From an uncultured Romboutsia sp. (lineage in GTDB: Bacteria > Bacillota > Clostridia > Peptostreptococcales > Peptostreptococcaceae): 5,191 nt of DNA. The DNA is taken from the NCBI GenBank assembly GCA_937880075.1, contig CALFLM010000048.1:1-5191 (forward strand), read 5' to 3'. Made by a program: the position numbers and the translations under genes. Positions within the stretch are counted from its first letter, which is position 1; each line of letters begins with the position of its first letter. The notes beneath the pieces were generated by a model. That model was not told the origin of the DNA, ran no database searches, and worked only from the letters and a program-made list of their open reading frames with translations. Positions 1 through 4,738 of the stretch are shown here, piece after piece.

Positions 1-55
1 AAGTTTTGCTTTATATTTTATTAAAGATAGATTTTATATTACATATAAAAATAAT
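1..55. repeat. Terminal direct repeat, left copy (circular assembly overlap)
   Basis: Bases 1-55 are identical to 5137-5191, and the match ends exactly at the window end. A perfect repeat of exactly 55 bp at both contig ends is typical of a de Bruijn graph assembler closing a circle at k=55. It should be counted once, giving a circle of about 5,136 bp. An open reading frame runs through the join without a break, which strongly supports circularity. Confidence 0.95.
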
Positions 56-1066
56 TTATTTATTAATGATAGATTAAGAACTTTAATTGATAGTTATGGA
101 TTATATGAGATGAAAGACGAAATAAAGGTTGTTTCTATGGTTCAATTTAAAATTCATAACGATAAAGTTGAAATATTTTTTCCAATAGGAGCAAATTCTT
201 ATTCTCAAAAGTTTAGAGATTTAAAAGTTTTTTTATCTGATATTTTAAAAATGAAGTGTATTGATGTTGAAGATATATTAGGTTCAATTACTTATACTTT
301 TAGTAATGATGTTGATAGTATAAATATTTCTAATAAGAAAAACTTCAAATCTAGTTTTGATGGAATACGTTTAAATAATGAGTTGATTTGGGATTTTGAT
401 AAACAGCCTCATGCTTTGATAACAGGAGCAACAGGAAGTGGAAAGACTTATTTTTTATCTTATTTATTACAAGCATTAAATGAGCAAGATGCAGATATAA
501 AAATTTTAGATCCCAAAATGTCCGATTTATATCAAATGGGTCAATATTTAAACTTTGATGTTGCTTACTCTATAAATCAAGTTGATAAAATTTTAAGAGA
601 AACTATGGAAGAGTTAGAAAGTAGGCAAAAACATATTATAGGAAATTCTAAGGGATTTGGATGTAGTTATAAAGATTATGGTTTTAAACCTTTATTTATT
701 TTCTTTGATGAAGTAGGGGCTTTTATGGCTAGGGCTAATTCAGAAGATAATAAAGTTGCCAAGAGTGTTCAAAGTCGGTTAAATAATATTATTTTAATGG
801 GTAGGCAACTAGGTATTTTTGCTGTTTTATGTACTCAACGACCTGATGCGAAAAATATTGGAGGAGATTTGAGAGACCAATTAAGTTTAAGAGTTGCTTT
901 GGGTATGATGTCATCGGATGGTTATAGTATGGTGTTTGGTTCAGAATTTAGAAATTTAAAATTAATTGAGAGTGGTAAGGGTACTGGATTTATTTATTTG
1001 GATGGTGTTACATTAGAGCCGAAATACTTTAAAACACCTATAATGTCACAAATGTTTTTTAATTAA
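2..1066 (+). CDS. FtsK/SpoIIIE-type DNA translocase, 3' part (ATPase domain)
   Basis: This frame is open from the window edge and joins in phase to the piece starting at 4919, giving a 427-aa protein once the 55-bp overlap is removed. Numbering is for the full protein. Residues 92-200 form a linker or small domain. Walker A GATGSGKT is at 215-222 and the FtsK-like DPK at 243-245. Walker B is LFIFFDE at 304-310, the sensor-like CTQRPDA is at 350-356, and a DLRDQLSLRVALG segment follows. This layout matches the FtsK/HerA pumps used as conjugation coupling proteins in Firmicutes (TcpA of pCW3, ConQ/YdcQ of ICEBs1), slightly shorter than those. No C-terminal gamma (DNA-reading) domain is present, so a chromosome-segregation FtsK is unlikely. 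The Met codon at 110 is internal and would remove both membrane helices, so it should not be used as the start. Family assignment is firm; a role in DNA transfer is inferred. Confidence 0.93.
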   Translation, partial: SFALYFIKDRFYITYKNNLFINDRLRTLIDSYGLYEMKDEIKVVSMVQFKIHNDKVEIFFPIGANSYSQKFRDLKVFLSDILKMKCIDVEDILGSITYTFSNDVDSINISNKKNFKSSFDGIRLNNELIWDFDKQPHALITGATGSGKTYFLSYLLQALNEQDADIKILDPKMSDLYQMGQYLNFDVAYSINQVDKILRETMEELESRQKHIIGNSKGFGCSYKDYGFKPLFIFFDEVGAFMARANSEDNKVAKSVQSRLNNIILMGRQLGIFAVLCTQRPDAKNIGGDLRDQLSLRVALGMMSSDGYSMVFGSEFRNLKLIESGKGTGFIYLDGVTLEPKYFKTPIMSQMFFN

Positions 1067-1093
1067 ATTATTGAAGTAAAGGATTAGTTTGCT

Positions 1094-1429
1094 ATGAGAA
1101 AAAATAGAGTATCAATTATAATAAATGATTTTGGAGGAGAGTCAGATTATTGTTTTGAATTAAATAATAATTATGACCCTGAAAATTTAAGATATATAGA
1201 TGCTAAGGAGAAGGTGCTAGTATATGCTGATTCTAATGATGTCTGTGCTGCGCTATTGAAAGCATATCATGAGGCATATAGTGTTTGTGAAAAAATGGCG
1301 GATATGCGAAAAGATAAATATAAGAAGTGTTATGAATATGATTGGTATGACAGTATTATAACAATACGTTTAGATAGATTAGGTTGTAATTTATCAGATG
1401 ACCTAAAAAGAATGAAGTTAGTTCATTAG
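1094..1429 (+). CDS. Hypothetical 111-aa protein, possibly frameshifted
   Basis: I do not recognise this family. The gene starts 27 nt after the pump gene, with AAAGGA at 1078-1083 placed 10 nt before the ATG, so it is probably co-transcribed with the pump. The protein is soluble and mixed alpha/beta: a beta-rich N-terminus (about residues 1-45), a helical stretch with two Cys (about 49-75), then a Tyr/Trp-rich segment. No signal peptide or membrane helix is visible. It ends with LKRMKLVH at a TAG, but the -1 frame is open from 1402 to 1608 across that stop and overlaps its last nine codons. The real product may therefore be about 172 aa if an A-run at 1405-1409 is slipped or mis-sequenced. 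Its place behind the pump suggests an accessory role in the same process, which is inference. Confidence 0.7.
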   Translation: MRKNRVSIIINDFGGESDYCFELNNNYDPENLRYIDAKEKVLVYADSNDVCAALLKAYHEAYSVCEKMADMRKDKYKKCYEYDWYDSIITIRLDRLGCNLSDDLKRMKLVH

Positions 1430-1458
1430 GGACTGGTGATTCACATTCTGGTTTATTT

Positions 1459-1611
1459 ATGTCATTAACAAAAAGTTTTTATAAAATATTAGATATTATT
1501 ATTAATCAGGAACAAGTATTTTTATCTGGTAGAAAAGAAAGTACTCCATATAAAAAAGTAAAAAGAGATGATTCTGAAATAATAGAATGGCATTTGGATA
1601 TAAAAATATAA
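1459..1611 (+). CDS. Small 50-aa ORF, or out-of-frame 3' part of the preceding gene
   Basis: An ATG at 1459 opens 50 codons (MSLTKSFYKILDIIINQEQV to the end WHLDIKI). No Shine-Dalgarno sequence lies before the ATG, which is unusual here because almost every other gene has one. The same frame is open upstream to 1402, inside the end of the 111-aa gene. An uninterrupted run of about 69 codons is unlikely by chance in DNA this AT-rich. The best explanations are a frameshift (natural, programmed or sequencing error) joining it to the previous gene, a decayed gene end, or a translationally coupled small gene. There is no membrane segment and no recognisable domain; the C-terminus is charged. Confidence 0.45.
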   Translation: MSLTKSFYKILDIIINQEQVFLSGRKESTPYKKVKRDDSEIIEWHLDIKI

Positions 1612-1638
1612 TTTTGTATAGGAAAAGGATGATTAGAT

Positions 1639-1803
1639 GTGAAAATCAGATGTAAAAAATGTGGAGATATTATAGAAGGCGATAAAAAAGGTACATTTAT
1701 TTCGTGTAGTTGTGGAAGTTGTTTTATAGACGAAACGTCATATTATTGTAGATATGGTAGCAATCTTGAAGATATAGAAATAATAGAAGAATTTATAAAT
1801 TAA
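1639..1803 (+). CDS. 54-aa Cys-rich zinc-ribbon protein (DUF7695-like)
   Basis: The start is GTG at 1639, with AAAAGGA at 1623-1629 placed 9 nt upstream. The ATG two bases earlier (1637) is followed at once by TGA and cannot be used. The protein opens with KIRCKKCGD (Cys5 and Cys8), has a second Cys cluster CSCGSC (Cys23, Cys25, Cys28), another Cys37, and ends in an acidic EDIEIIEE tail. Two paired-Cys knuckles about 15 residues apart indicate a small zinc ribbon. The KIRCKKCGDIIE start and GSNLEDIEII end resemble, from memory, the short phage/plasmid proteins labelled DUF7695, whose function is unknown to me. It is the last gene of the operon, 27 nt after the previous frame and directly before the replication origin. 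Confidence 0.8.
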   Translation: MKIRCKKCGDIIEGDKKGTFISCSCGSCFIDETSYYCRYGSNLEDIEIIEEFIN

Positions 1804-1878
1804 AGAGGATGGAGTTAATTTTGTCCTCCTGCGGAGCAAGGAGGAGCGGAGCGTTAAAAAATTACCTTCATCCTCTTT
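1802..1878. repeat. Imperfect palindrome of about 77 bp beside the replication origin
   Basis: AAAGAGGATG at 1802-1811 is the exact reverse complement of CATCCTCTTT at 1869-1878. Pairing continues inward to 1822/1858 with one G-T wobble and one mismatch, giving an arm of about 21 bp. The loop of about 35 nt is strikingly GC-rich. The palindrome starts in the stop codon of the zinc-ribbon gene, and its right arm overlaps the predicted nick region. No T-tract follows it on the + strand, so a terminator role is less likely than a cruciform or ssDNA hairpin used in origin recognition or lagging-strand priming. Confidence 0.85.
1824..1852. repeat. GC-rich nested hairpin and direct repeats in the palindrome loop
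   Basis: TCCTCCT (1824-1830) pairs with AGGAGGA (1839-1845) around an 8-nt loop. GCGGAGC occurs twice, at 1831-1837 and 1846-1852, exactly 15 bp apart. This is by far the most GC-rich patch on the plasmid. A Rep-binding or structural role in the double-strand origin is inferred from its position. Confidence 0.7.
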
Positions 1879-1900
1879 CTCGATACTTATAGAAACAACT
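1866..1900 (+). other. Candidate double-strand origin (dso) nick region of rolling-circle replication
   Basis: The stretch TCTTTCTCGATACTTATAG, continuing AAACAAC, closely resembles the pUB110-type nick region as I remember it (TCTTATCTTGATACATATAG, then AAATAAC). Family Rep proteins cut after CTTG in CTTGATA, so the expected cut here is between 1882 and 1883 in CTCG/ATA, with C in place of the second T. TTTCT (1876-1880) and AGAAA (1891-1895) form a small inverted repeat around it. The site lies about 110 bp upstream of rep, as in other plasmids of this family. Confidence 0.75.
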
Positions 1901-1965
1901 GGACACTTTTGTATTTTTTTGATTATTTTTAAGTGTGTAATATAGATTTTGTCGTAAAATTTGTT

Positions 1966-1971
1966 TATAAT
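1966..1971 (+). promoter_or_regulatory. Candidate -10 element of the rep promoter
   Basis: A perfect TATAAT lies 37 bp before the rep ATG, with TG at 1962-1963 close to an extended -10 position. The -35 at correct spacing (TAGATT, 1943-1948) is weak. An alternative pair is TTGATT at 1919-1924 with TATAGA at 1941-1946 (16-bp spacer). Either would place the start of the rep transcript just downstream of the origin. Confidence 0.5.
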
Positions 1972-2008
1972 TTATTTTAATGATTTCCTTTTTCAGAAAG
2001 GGGGGAAG

Positions 2009-3103
2009 ATGGAGTTTACAAATGAAGTTTTGCATAAGATGCAAGATAAGCAGAAATTTAATAGACAGTTTCAAAAATGGTATTATGGAATGTCTGAAGA
2101 ATTAAAAGAGGTTGAACCTGTAAGGTCTGATAGAATATTTAATCGTGGAGAACGAATAGGTTCATGTTTAGATTATTGGTTTTGGGATGTATATCATCAG
2201 AATAAATTAATGGATTTGCAAAAAGTTAATCGCTGTAAAAATAATAGATTTTGTCCAAATTGTAGGAAGTTTGATTTATCTAAGTTTATACATAATTATG
2301 GATATACATTTAAAAATTTATTATTGCAAGGATATAATCCTTATTTGCTTACATTAACTGTTCCTAATGTTAAAGGGCAAGAGTTAAGAAATACTATTGA
2401 TAAAATGAATGATAGTTTTAATAGGTTTTTTAAACTTTTTAATCAACCAATAGGGCAAGGTATGAAGGGCTTTAAAGGTAGATTAATTAAGTTTGATGGA
2501 GCTTTGAAGGTTTTAGAAATTACTTATAATGAAAAAGAAGATACATATCACCCACATTTTCATTGTATGGTTTTTTCTAGTGAATATCCTCAAGTTGATA
2601 TGCATAAAACAATTAAAGGAGCATGGAGTAATAAAAATCAAGAGTTTAATTATAATTCAAATTTAGATATTCAAATAATGAAATTATGGTATATGACATA
2701 TAATAAAATTAGATTATCTGAAAAAAAATATAATGAACTTTCTAATGATTGGTTTGATTTATTTATGTGTGATTTTAGGGAGATGAATGAAAAGGGAATT
2801 TATGAAGTCTTAAAGTATACTTTTAAAGATTCAGATGTTAAATCGTATAAAGTGTTTAAAGTTTTTGTTGATAGTCTTGAGAGAAAAAGAATTCGCCAGG
2901 GTTATGGAATATTGCAAGGGTTAAAATGTGAAGATGTAGAAGAAGGAGAAAAATTAATGTTAGATGACTTCTTAGAAAAAGACAAAAAAGAAAACCCAGA
3001 ACAAGTAACAGTCCCAGGCATCGATACGTTAATTAAAGATTATCACGAGTATAGAAAAATTTCAAGATTTAAAGCATATGATAATTTAAAAAATATAGAT
3101 TAA
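2009..3103 (+). CDS. rep: Rolling-circle replication initiator, HUH endonuclease (Rep_1, pC194/pUB110 type)
   Basis: This 364-aa protein nicks the leading-strand origin, stays covalently attached to the 5' end through a tyrosine, and starts rolling-circle replication. Visible motifs in order are a Cys cluster RCKNNRFCPNC (Cys76, Cys82, Cys85), motif 1 YLLTLTVPN (112-120), the metal-binding HUH motif HPHFHCM (181-187), and motif 3 YEVLKY. In motif 3, Glu266 sits four residues before Tyr270, matching the pC194 Glu/Tyr catalytic pair. The ATG at 2009 is chosen because AAAGGGGGG (1998-2005) lies just before it. A TTG at 1961 would add 16 residues but has no ribosome site and overlaps the promoter. 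It follows the predicted origin and ends at a clear terminator. Bases around 2975-3030, near the C-terminus, look somewhat richer in G+C than the rest. Confidence 0.96.
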   Translation: MEFTNEVLHKMQDKQKFNRQFQKWYYGMSEELKEVEPVRSDRIFNRGERIGSCLDYWFWDVYHQNKLMDLQKVNRCKNNRFCPNCRKFDLSKFIHNYGYTFKNLLLQGYNPYLLTLTVPNVKGQELRNTIDKMNDSFNRFFKLFNQPIGQGMKGFKGRLIKFDGALKVLEITYNEKEDTYHPHFHCMVFSSEYPQVDMHKTIKGAWSNKNQEFNYNSNLDIQIMKLWYMTYNKIRLSEKKYNELSNDWFDLFMCDFREMNEKGIYEVLKYTFKDSDVKSYKVFKVFVDSLERKRIRQGYGILQGLKCEDVEEGEKLMLDDFLEKDKKENPEQVTVPGIDTLIKDYHEYRKISRFKAYDNLKNID

Positions 3104-3121
3104 TAAGGCTTTAAAGATATT

Positions 3122-3150
3122 AAAAGAGAGAATTTAACTCTCTTTTTTTA
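3122..3150 (+). terminator. Intrinsic terminator after rep
   Basis: AAAAGAGAG (3122-3130) and CTCTCTTTT (3138-3146) form a perfect 9-bp stem with a 7-nt loop, followed by a run of T. It starts 18 nt after the rep stop codon. Confidence 0.9.
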
Positions 3151-3164
3151 TTTTATATTAAAAA

Positions 3165-3193
3165 ATAACACTTGTTATATATTTGTTATATAT
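3165..3193. promoter_or_regulatory. Operator-like repeats before the HTH-RHH gene
   Basis: TTGTTATATAT occurs twice, head to tail with no spacer (3172-3182 and 3183-3193), one helical turn apart. ATAACA (3165-3170) and TGTTAT (3173-3178) also make a perfect inverted repeat. Ribbon-helix-helix regulators typically bind such tandem sites, and the downstream gene encodes one. Autoregulation is therefore likely (inference). Confidence 0.6.
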
Positions 3194-3212
3194 ACTACAA
3201 TTACTTTATTAT
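3183..3212 (+). promoter_or_regulatory. Candidate promoter of the HTH-RHH regulator
   Basis: TTGTTA (3183-3188) and TATTAT (3207-3212) are separated by 18 bp and match the -35/-10 consensus at 4 and 5 of 6 positions. The -35 lies inside the second tandem repeat, so a bound regulator would block it. Confidence 0.45.
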
Positions 3213-3245
3213 GGTAAATTATTTTATATTTGTGAGGATTATGAA

Positions 3246-3836
3246 ATGAATAGATTTGAATTTGATAAATTAGATAAGTTTGAACAAGTTAATTATATAA
3301 ATAGTGAACTTAAGAAATCAGGTCTTACATTAACAAAAATATGCAATAAATTAGAAATAGGACGTAGTACTATAAGGGATAGATTTAAAAAAATTGGATA
3401 TTTTTATGATAAAAAAAGTAATTTGTATTTAATGGATCATAATGAATTGATGTTTTGTAATGATAATGAAAATAACAATATGTATAACATTAGTAATGTT
3501 AATATAGAATCTGAAAATAACAGTAGTAATACAAATGTTATAAGTTTTGAAGATGCTGAATTTAGAGAGAATATAATTTCATTGGCTAGAGATTATAATG
3601 ATATAAAGCAAATGCTGGAAGATTATAAGCAAAATAAAATGGTTGTAAGTAAGCAAATAATAATAGATTATTTAAATAGAGTTGAAGATAGCGAAACAAA
3701 ATTAACTACTTTAAGAGTGAATAAATATGTACTTGAGAAGTTTAATATTTTTGTAGAAAATAATAAACAATTTACTAAGGTAGATTTATTTTCTCAGGCT
3801 TTAATTAACTTTGTTGAGCAATATAAAGAAGAGTAG
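3246..3836 (+). CDS. Two-domain DNA-binding protein: HTH plus C-terminal ribbon-helix-helix
   Basis: The protein has 196 aa. The start at 3246 is set by GAGGA at 3234-3238, 7 nt upstream. An in-frame start at 3183 would add 21 residues but has no ribosome site and lies in the promoter. Residues about 27-50 (LTLTKICNKLEIGRSTIRDR) look like a helix-turn-helix. Residues 70-100 form an Asn/Ser-rich linker, and 102-145 are charged and helical. Residues 153-193 have the ribbon-helix-helix pattern: strand LTTLRVN, helix YVLEKFNIFVENN, then a helix KVDLFSQALINFVEQY. It has its own promoter and terminator between rep and the second operon. Likely roles are copy-number control, partition or repression of the neighbouring promoters. 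The domains are seen; the role is inferred. Confidence 0.85.
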   Translation: MNRFEFDKLDKFEQVNYINSELKKSGLTLTKICNKLEIGRSTIRDRFKKIGYFYDKKSNLYLMDHNELMFCNDNENNNMYNISNVNIESENNSSNTNVISFEDAEFRENIISLARDYNDIKQMLEDYKQNKMVVSKQIIIDYLNRVEDSETKLTTLRVNKYVLEKFNIFVENNKQFTKVDLFSQALINFVEQYKEE

Positions 3837-3867
3837 AAATTAATAAAAATAAAATATAATGATTTTT

Positions 3868-3897
3868 AAATAGAAGTATTTGCTTCTATTTTTTTAT
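3868..3897 (+). terminator. Intrinsic terminator after the HTH-RHH gene
   Basis: AAATAGAAG (3868-3876) and CTTCTATTT (3883-3891) make a perfect 9-bp stem with a 6-nt loop, followed by T residues. It isolates the regulator gene from the strong promoter that follows. Confidence 0.88.
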
Positions 3898-3911
3898 TTT
3901 TAGAACAAAAA

Positions 3912-3956
3912 CTATTTACAAACTTTTCAAAAATCGATATAATAAATTGTAAATAG
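3912..3956. promoter_or_regulatory. Perfect 10-bp inverted repeat enclosing the main promoter (operator)
   Basis: CTATTTACAA (3912-3921) and TTGTAAATAG (3947-3956) are exact reverse complements, with centres 35 bp apart. The left arm contains the -35 box; the right arm covers the likely transcription start. This is the arrangement of a tightly repressed operator. On single-stranded plasmid DNA it could also form a hairpin, so a single-strand origin is an alternative role. Confidence 0.8.
3915..3943 (+). promoter_or_regulatory. Strong sigma-A-type promoter of the second operon
   Basis: TTTACA (3915-3920) and a perfect TATAAT (3938-3943) are separated by exactly 17 bp. Transcription should start near 3950. 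This is the best promoter on the plasmid and probably drives the winged-helix, OB-fold-like, acidic and pump genes. Confidence 0.88.
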
Positions 3957-3971
3957 CTACAACAGTGTAGC
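3956..3971 (+). promoter_or_regulatory. Small hairpin at the 5' end of the operon leader
   Basis: GCTACA (3956-3961) and TGTAGC (3966-3971) form a 6-bp stem with a 4-nt loop, overlapping the right operator arm by one base. In the transcript it would lie a few nucleotides from the 5' end, a place where hairpins often stabilise mRNA. A role in single-strand origin function is also possible. Confidence 0.5.
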
Positions 3972-4003
3972 AAATAACATATATGCAGGTAAGTGCTGTG
4001 TTG

Positions 4004-4023
4004 AAAATTAGTGCAAAATTAGT
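4004..4023. repeat. Two direct repeats AAAATTAGT, 11 bp apart, in the leader
   Basis: AAAATTAGT occurs at 4004-4012 and 4015-4023, one helical turn apart, about 40 bp before the winged-helix gene. This could be a binding site for that protein. The motif is AT-rich, so chance is a real possibility. Confidence 0.4.
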
Positions 4024-4055
4024 AATAAATATATTGATAAAGGAGATTTATTGTT

Positions 4056-4373
4056 ATGACTAAACAAGAACAGATTTGTGAATTTTTAAAAGAAATTGAT
4101 ACACTTAGTGGACAAGGTGGATTAACTTATAATGAATTTAAAGTTGTTATGTTTCTAACTTTAGATAATAGTGATAATAGTTTTACTCAAGCAGAAATTG
4201 TTAAGAAAAATTCAGAAAAAAAATGGGTTTCAGCAAGTGTGTCTAGAGCTATAAAGAATTTATTAGCCTTAAATATAGTAGAGCAAATAGTTATTAATAC
4301 TACTTTGAAATATAAGATTAATTTAGATTGGAAGTATGGATATACATATAGAGAAGAAATAAAAGGAGAGTAA
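4056..4373 (+). CDS. Winged-helix DNA-binding protein, 105 aa
   Basis: AAAGGAG at 4039-4045 lies 10 nt before the ATG. The sequence has the winged-helix pattern: helix LTYNEFKVVMFLTL (23-36), helix FTQAEIVKKN (43-52), recognition helix SASVSRAIKNLLALNIVE (59-76), then two short strands IVINTTLKYKINL (78-90) as the wing. This resembles MarR-type regulators and the wHTH of Firmicute RepL plasmid proteins, but it is too short for a full RepL initiator and the plasmid already has a Rep. It is the first gene behind the operator-embedded promoter and is followed after 4 nt by the OB-fold-like gene. A repressor or activator of its own operon is the simplest role, by inference. Confidence 0.8.
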   Translation: MTKQEQICEFLKEIDTLSGQGGLTYNEFKVVMFLTLDNSDNSFTQAEIVKKNSEKKWVSASVSRAIKNLLALNIVEQIVINTTLKYKINLDWKYGYTYREEIKGE

Positions 4374-4377
4374 TAAT

Positions 4378-4629
4378 ATGAAAATAAGTATAGAATGTAA
4401 TATTGAAAATGTAGAAACATACACAGGTAAAAATGGTTTCGGAGCTAATATAACAGTATCACAATTAGTTGATAGAAAAAGACAATTATTAACTTTTAAT
4501 ACTTCAAATGCAGAATATGCAAATCTTTTAGAATGTAAATTACAAGAAACAGTTGTTTTAGAATTAGAGTTGAATCAAAGTAATTTCGGTCTTAGAATTA
4601 CAGATATTATTGATATACAGAGTTTATAA
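4378..4629 (+). CDS. Small OB-fold-like protein, candidate ssDNA-binding protein (83 aa)
   Basis: The gene starts 4 nt after the winged-helix gene, with AAGGAG at 4363-4368 placed 9 nt before the ATG, so the two are translationally linked. The protein looks all-beta: strand KISIECNIENVETYT, a glycine-rich turn GKNGFGA (17-23), strand ITVSQLVD, strand RQLLTFNTS, a short helix NAEYANLLEC, strand TVVLELELNQ, then FGLRITDIIDI. This order (strands, one helix, strands) and the 83-aa size suit a single OB-fold such as small phage or element-encoded ssDNA-binding proteins. Rolling-circle replication makes single strands, so such a protein would fit the plasmid. I do not recognise a specific family. 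The fold is inferred from the pattern and the ssDNA role from context. Confidence 0.65.
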   Translation: MKISIECNIENVETYTGKNGFGANITVSQLVDRKRQLLTFNTSNAEYANLLECKLQETVVLELELNQSNFGLRITDIIDIQSL

Positions 4630-4689
4630 AAATGAACCAACTGACGTTTTATTTTTAATTTGAACTTGTTTCAAATATAAAATAAATAA

Positions 4690-4727
4690 GGATGGCGGTA
4701 GGTCAACCAAAGGGCGACTAGAAGGAG
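4690..4727 (+). other. GC-rich patch in the gap before the acidic gene
   Basis: The gap 4630-4738 is AT-rich except for this block (GGATGGCGGTAGGTCAACC and on to AAGGAG), which is far above the plasmid's average G+C. It holds a 9-codon frame at 4692-4721 (MAVGQPKGD) without a good ribosome site. An ATTTGAA/TTCAAAT inverted repeat (4658-4664 and 4670-4676) precedes it. Its role is unknown; a leader peptide, protein-binding site or transferred remnant are all possible. Confidence 0.4.
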
Positions 4728-4738
4728 AAATTAAAAAT

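Noticed and set aside
1802..1878. Palindrome as terminator of the pump operon
   Set aside because: No T-run follows the right arm on the + strand and the loop is about 35 nt. Its fusion with the nick site favours an origin role, although it could slow polymerase.
1926..1948. AAGTGTGTAATATAG as a possible MOBV-type oriT nick (similar to TAGTGTGTTATAC)
   Set aside because: The flanking inverted repeat of that oriT type is missing, no relaxase is present, and the match is partial in AT-rich DNA. It could still be used in trans.
1961..2008. TTG start adding 16 residues to Rep
   Set aside because: It has no Shine-Dalgarno and overlaps the -10 element, while the ATG at 2009 has a strong G-rich ribosome site directly before it.
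1868..2074. Reverse-strand 68-codon frame across the origin and rep start
   Set aside because: It lies over the dso, rep promoter and rep ribosome site, its end overlaps rep, and it has no domain. It is better explained as chance antisense to regulatory DNA.
3983..4063. 26-codon frame in the leader overlapping the winged-helix start
   Set aside because: There is no ribosome site before its ATG and the peptide shows no pattern. Coupling is possible but unsupported.
4187..4420. Reverse-strand 77-codon frame over the winged-helix and OB-fold-like genes
   Set aside because: It is antisense to two well-supported genes with good ribosome sites, and its sequence is what the reverse of AT-rich coding DNA gives.
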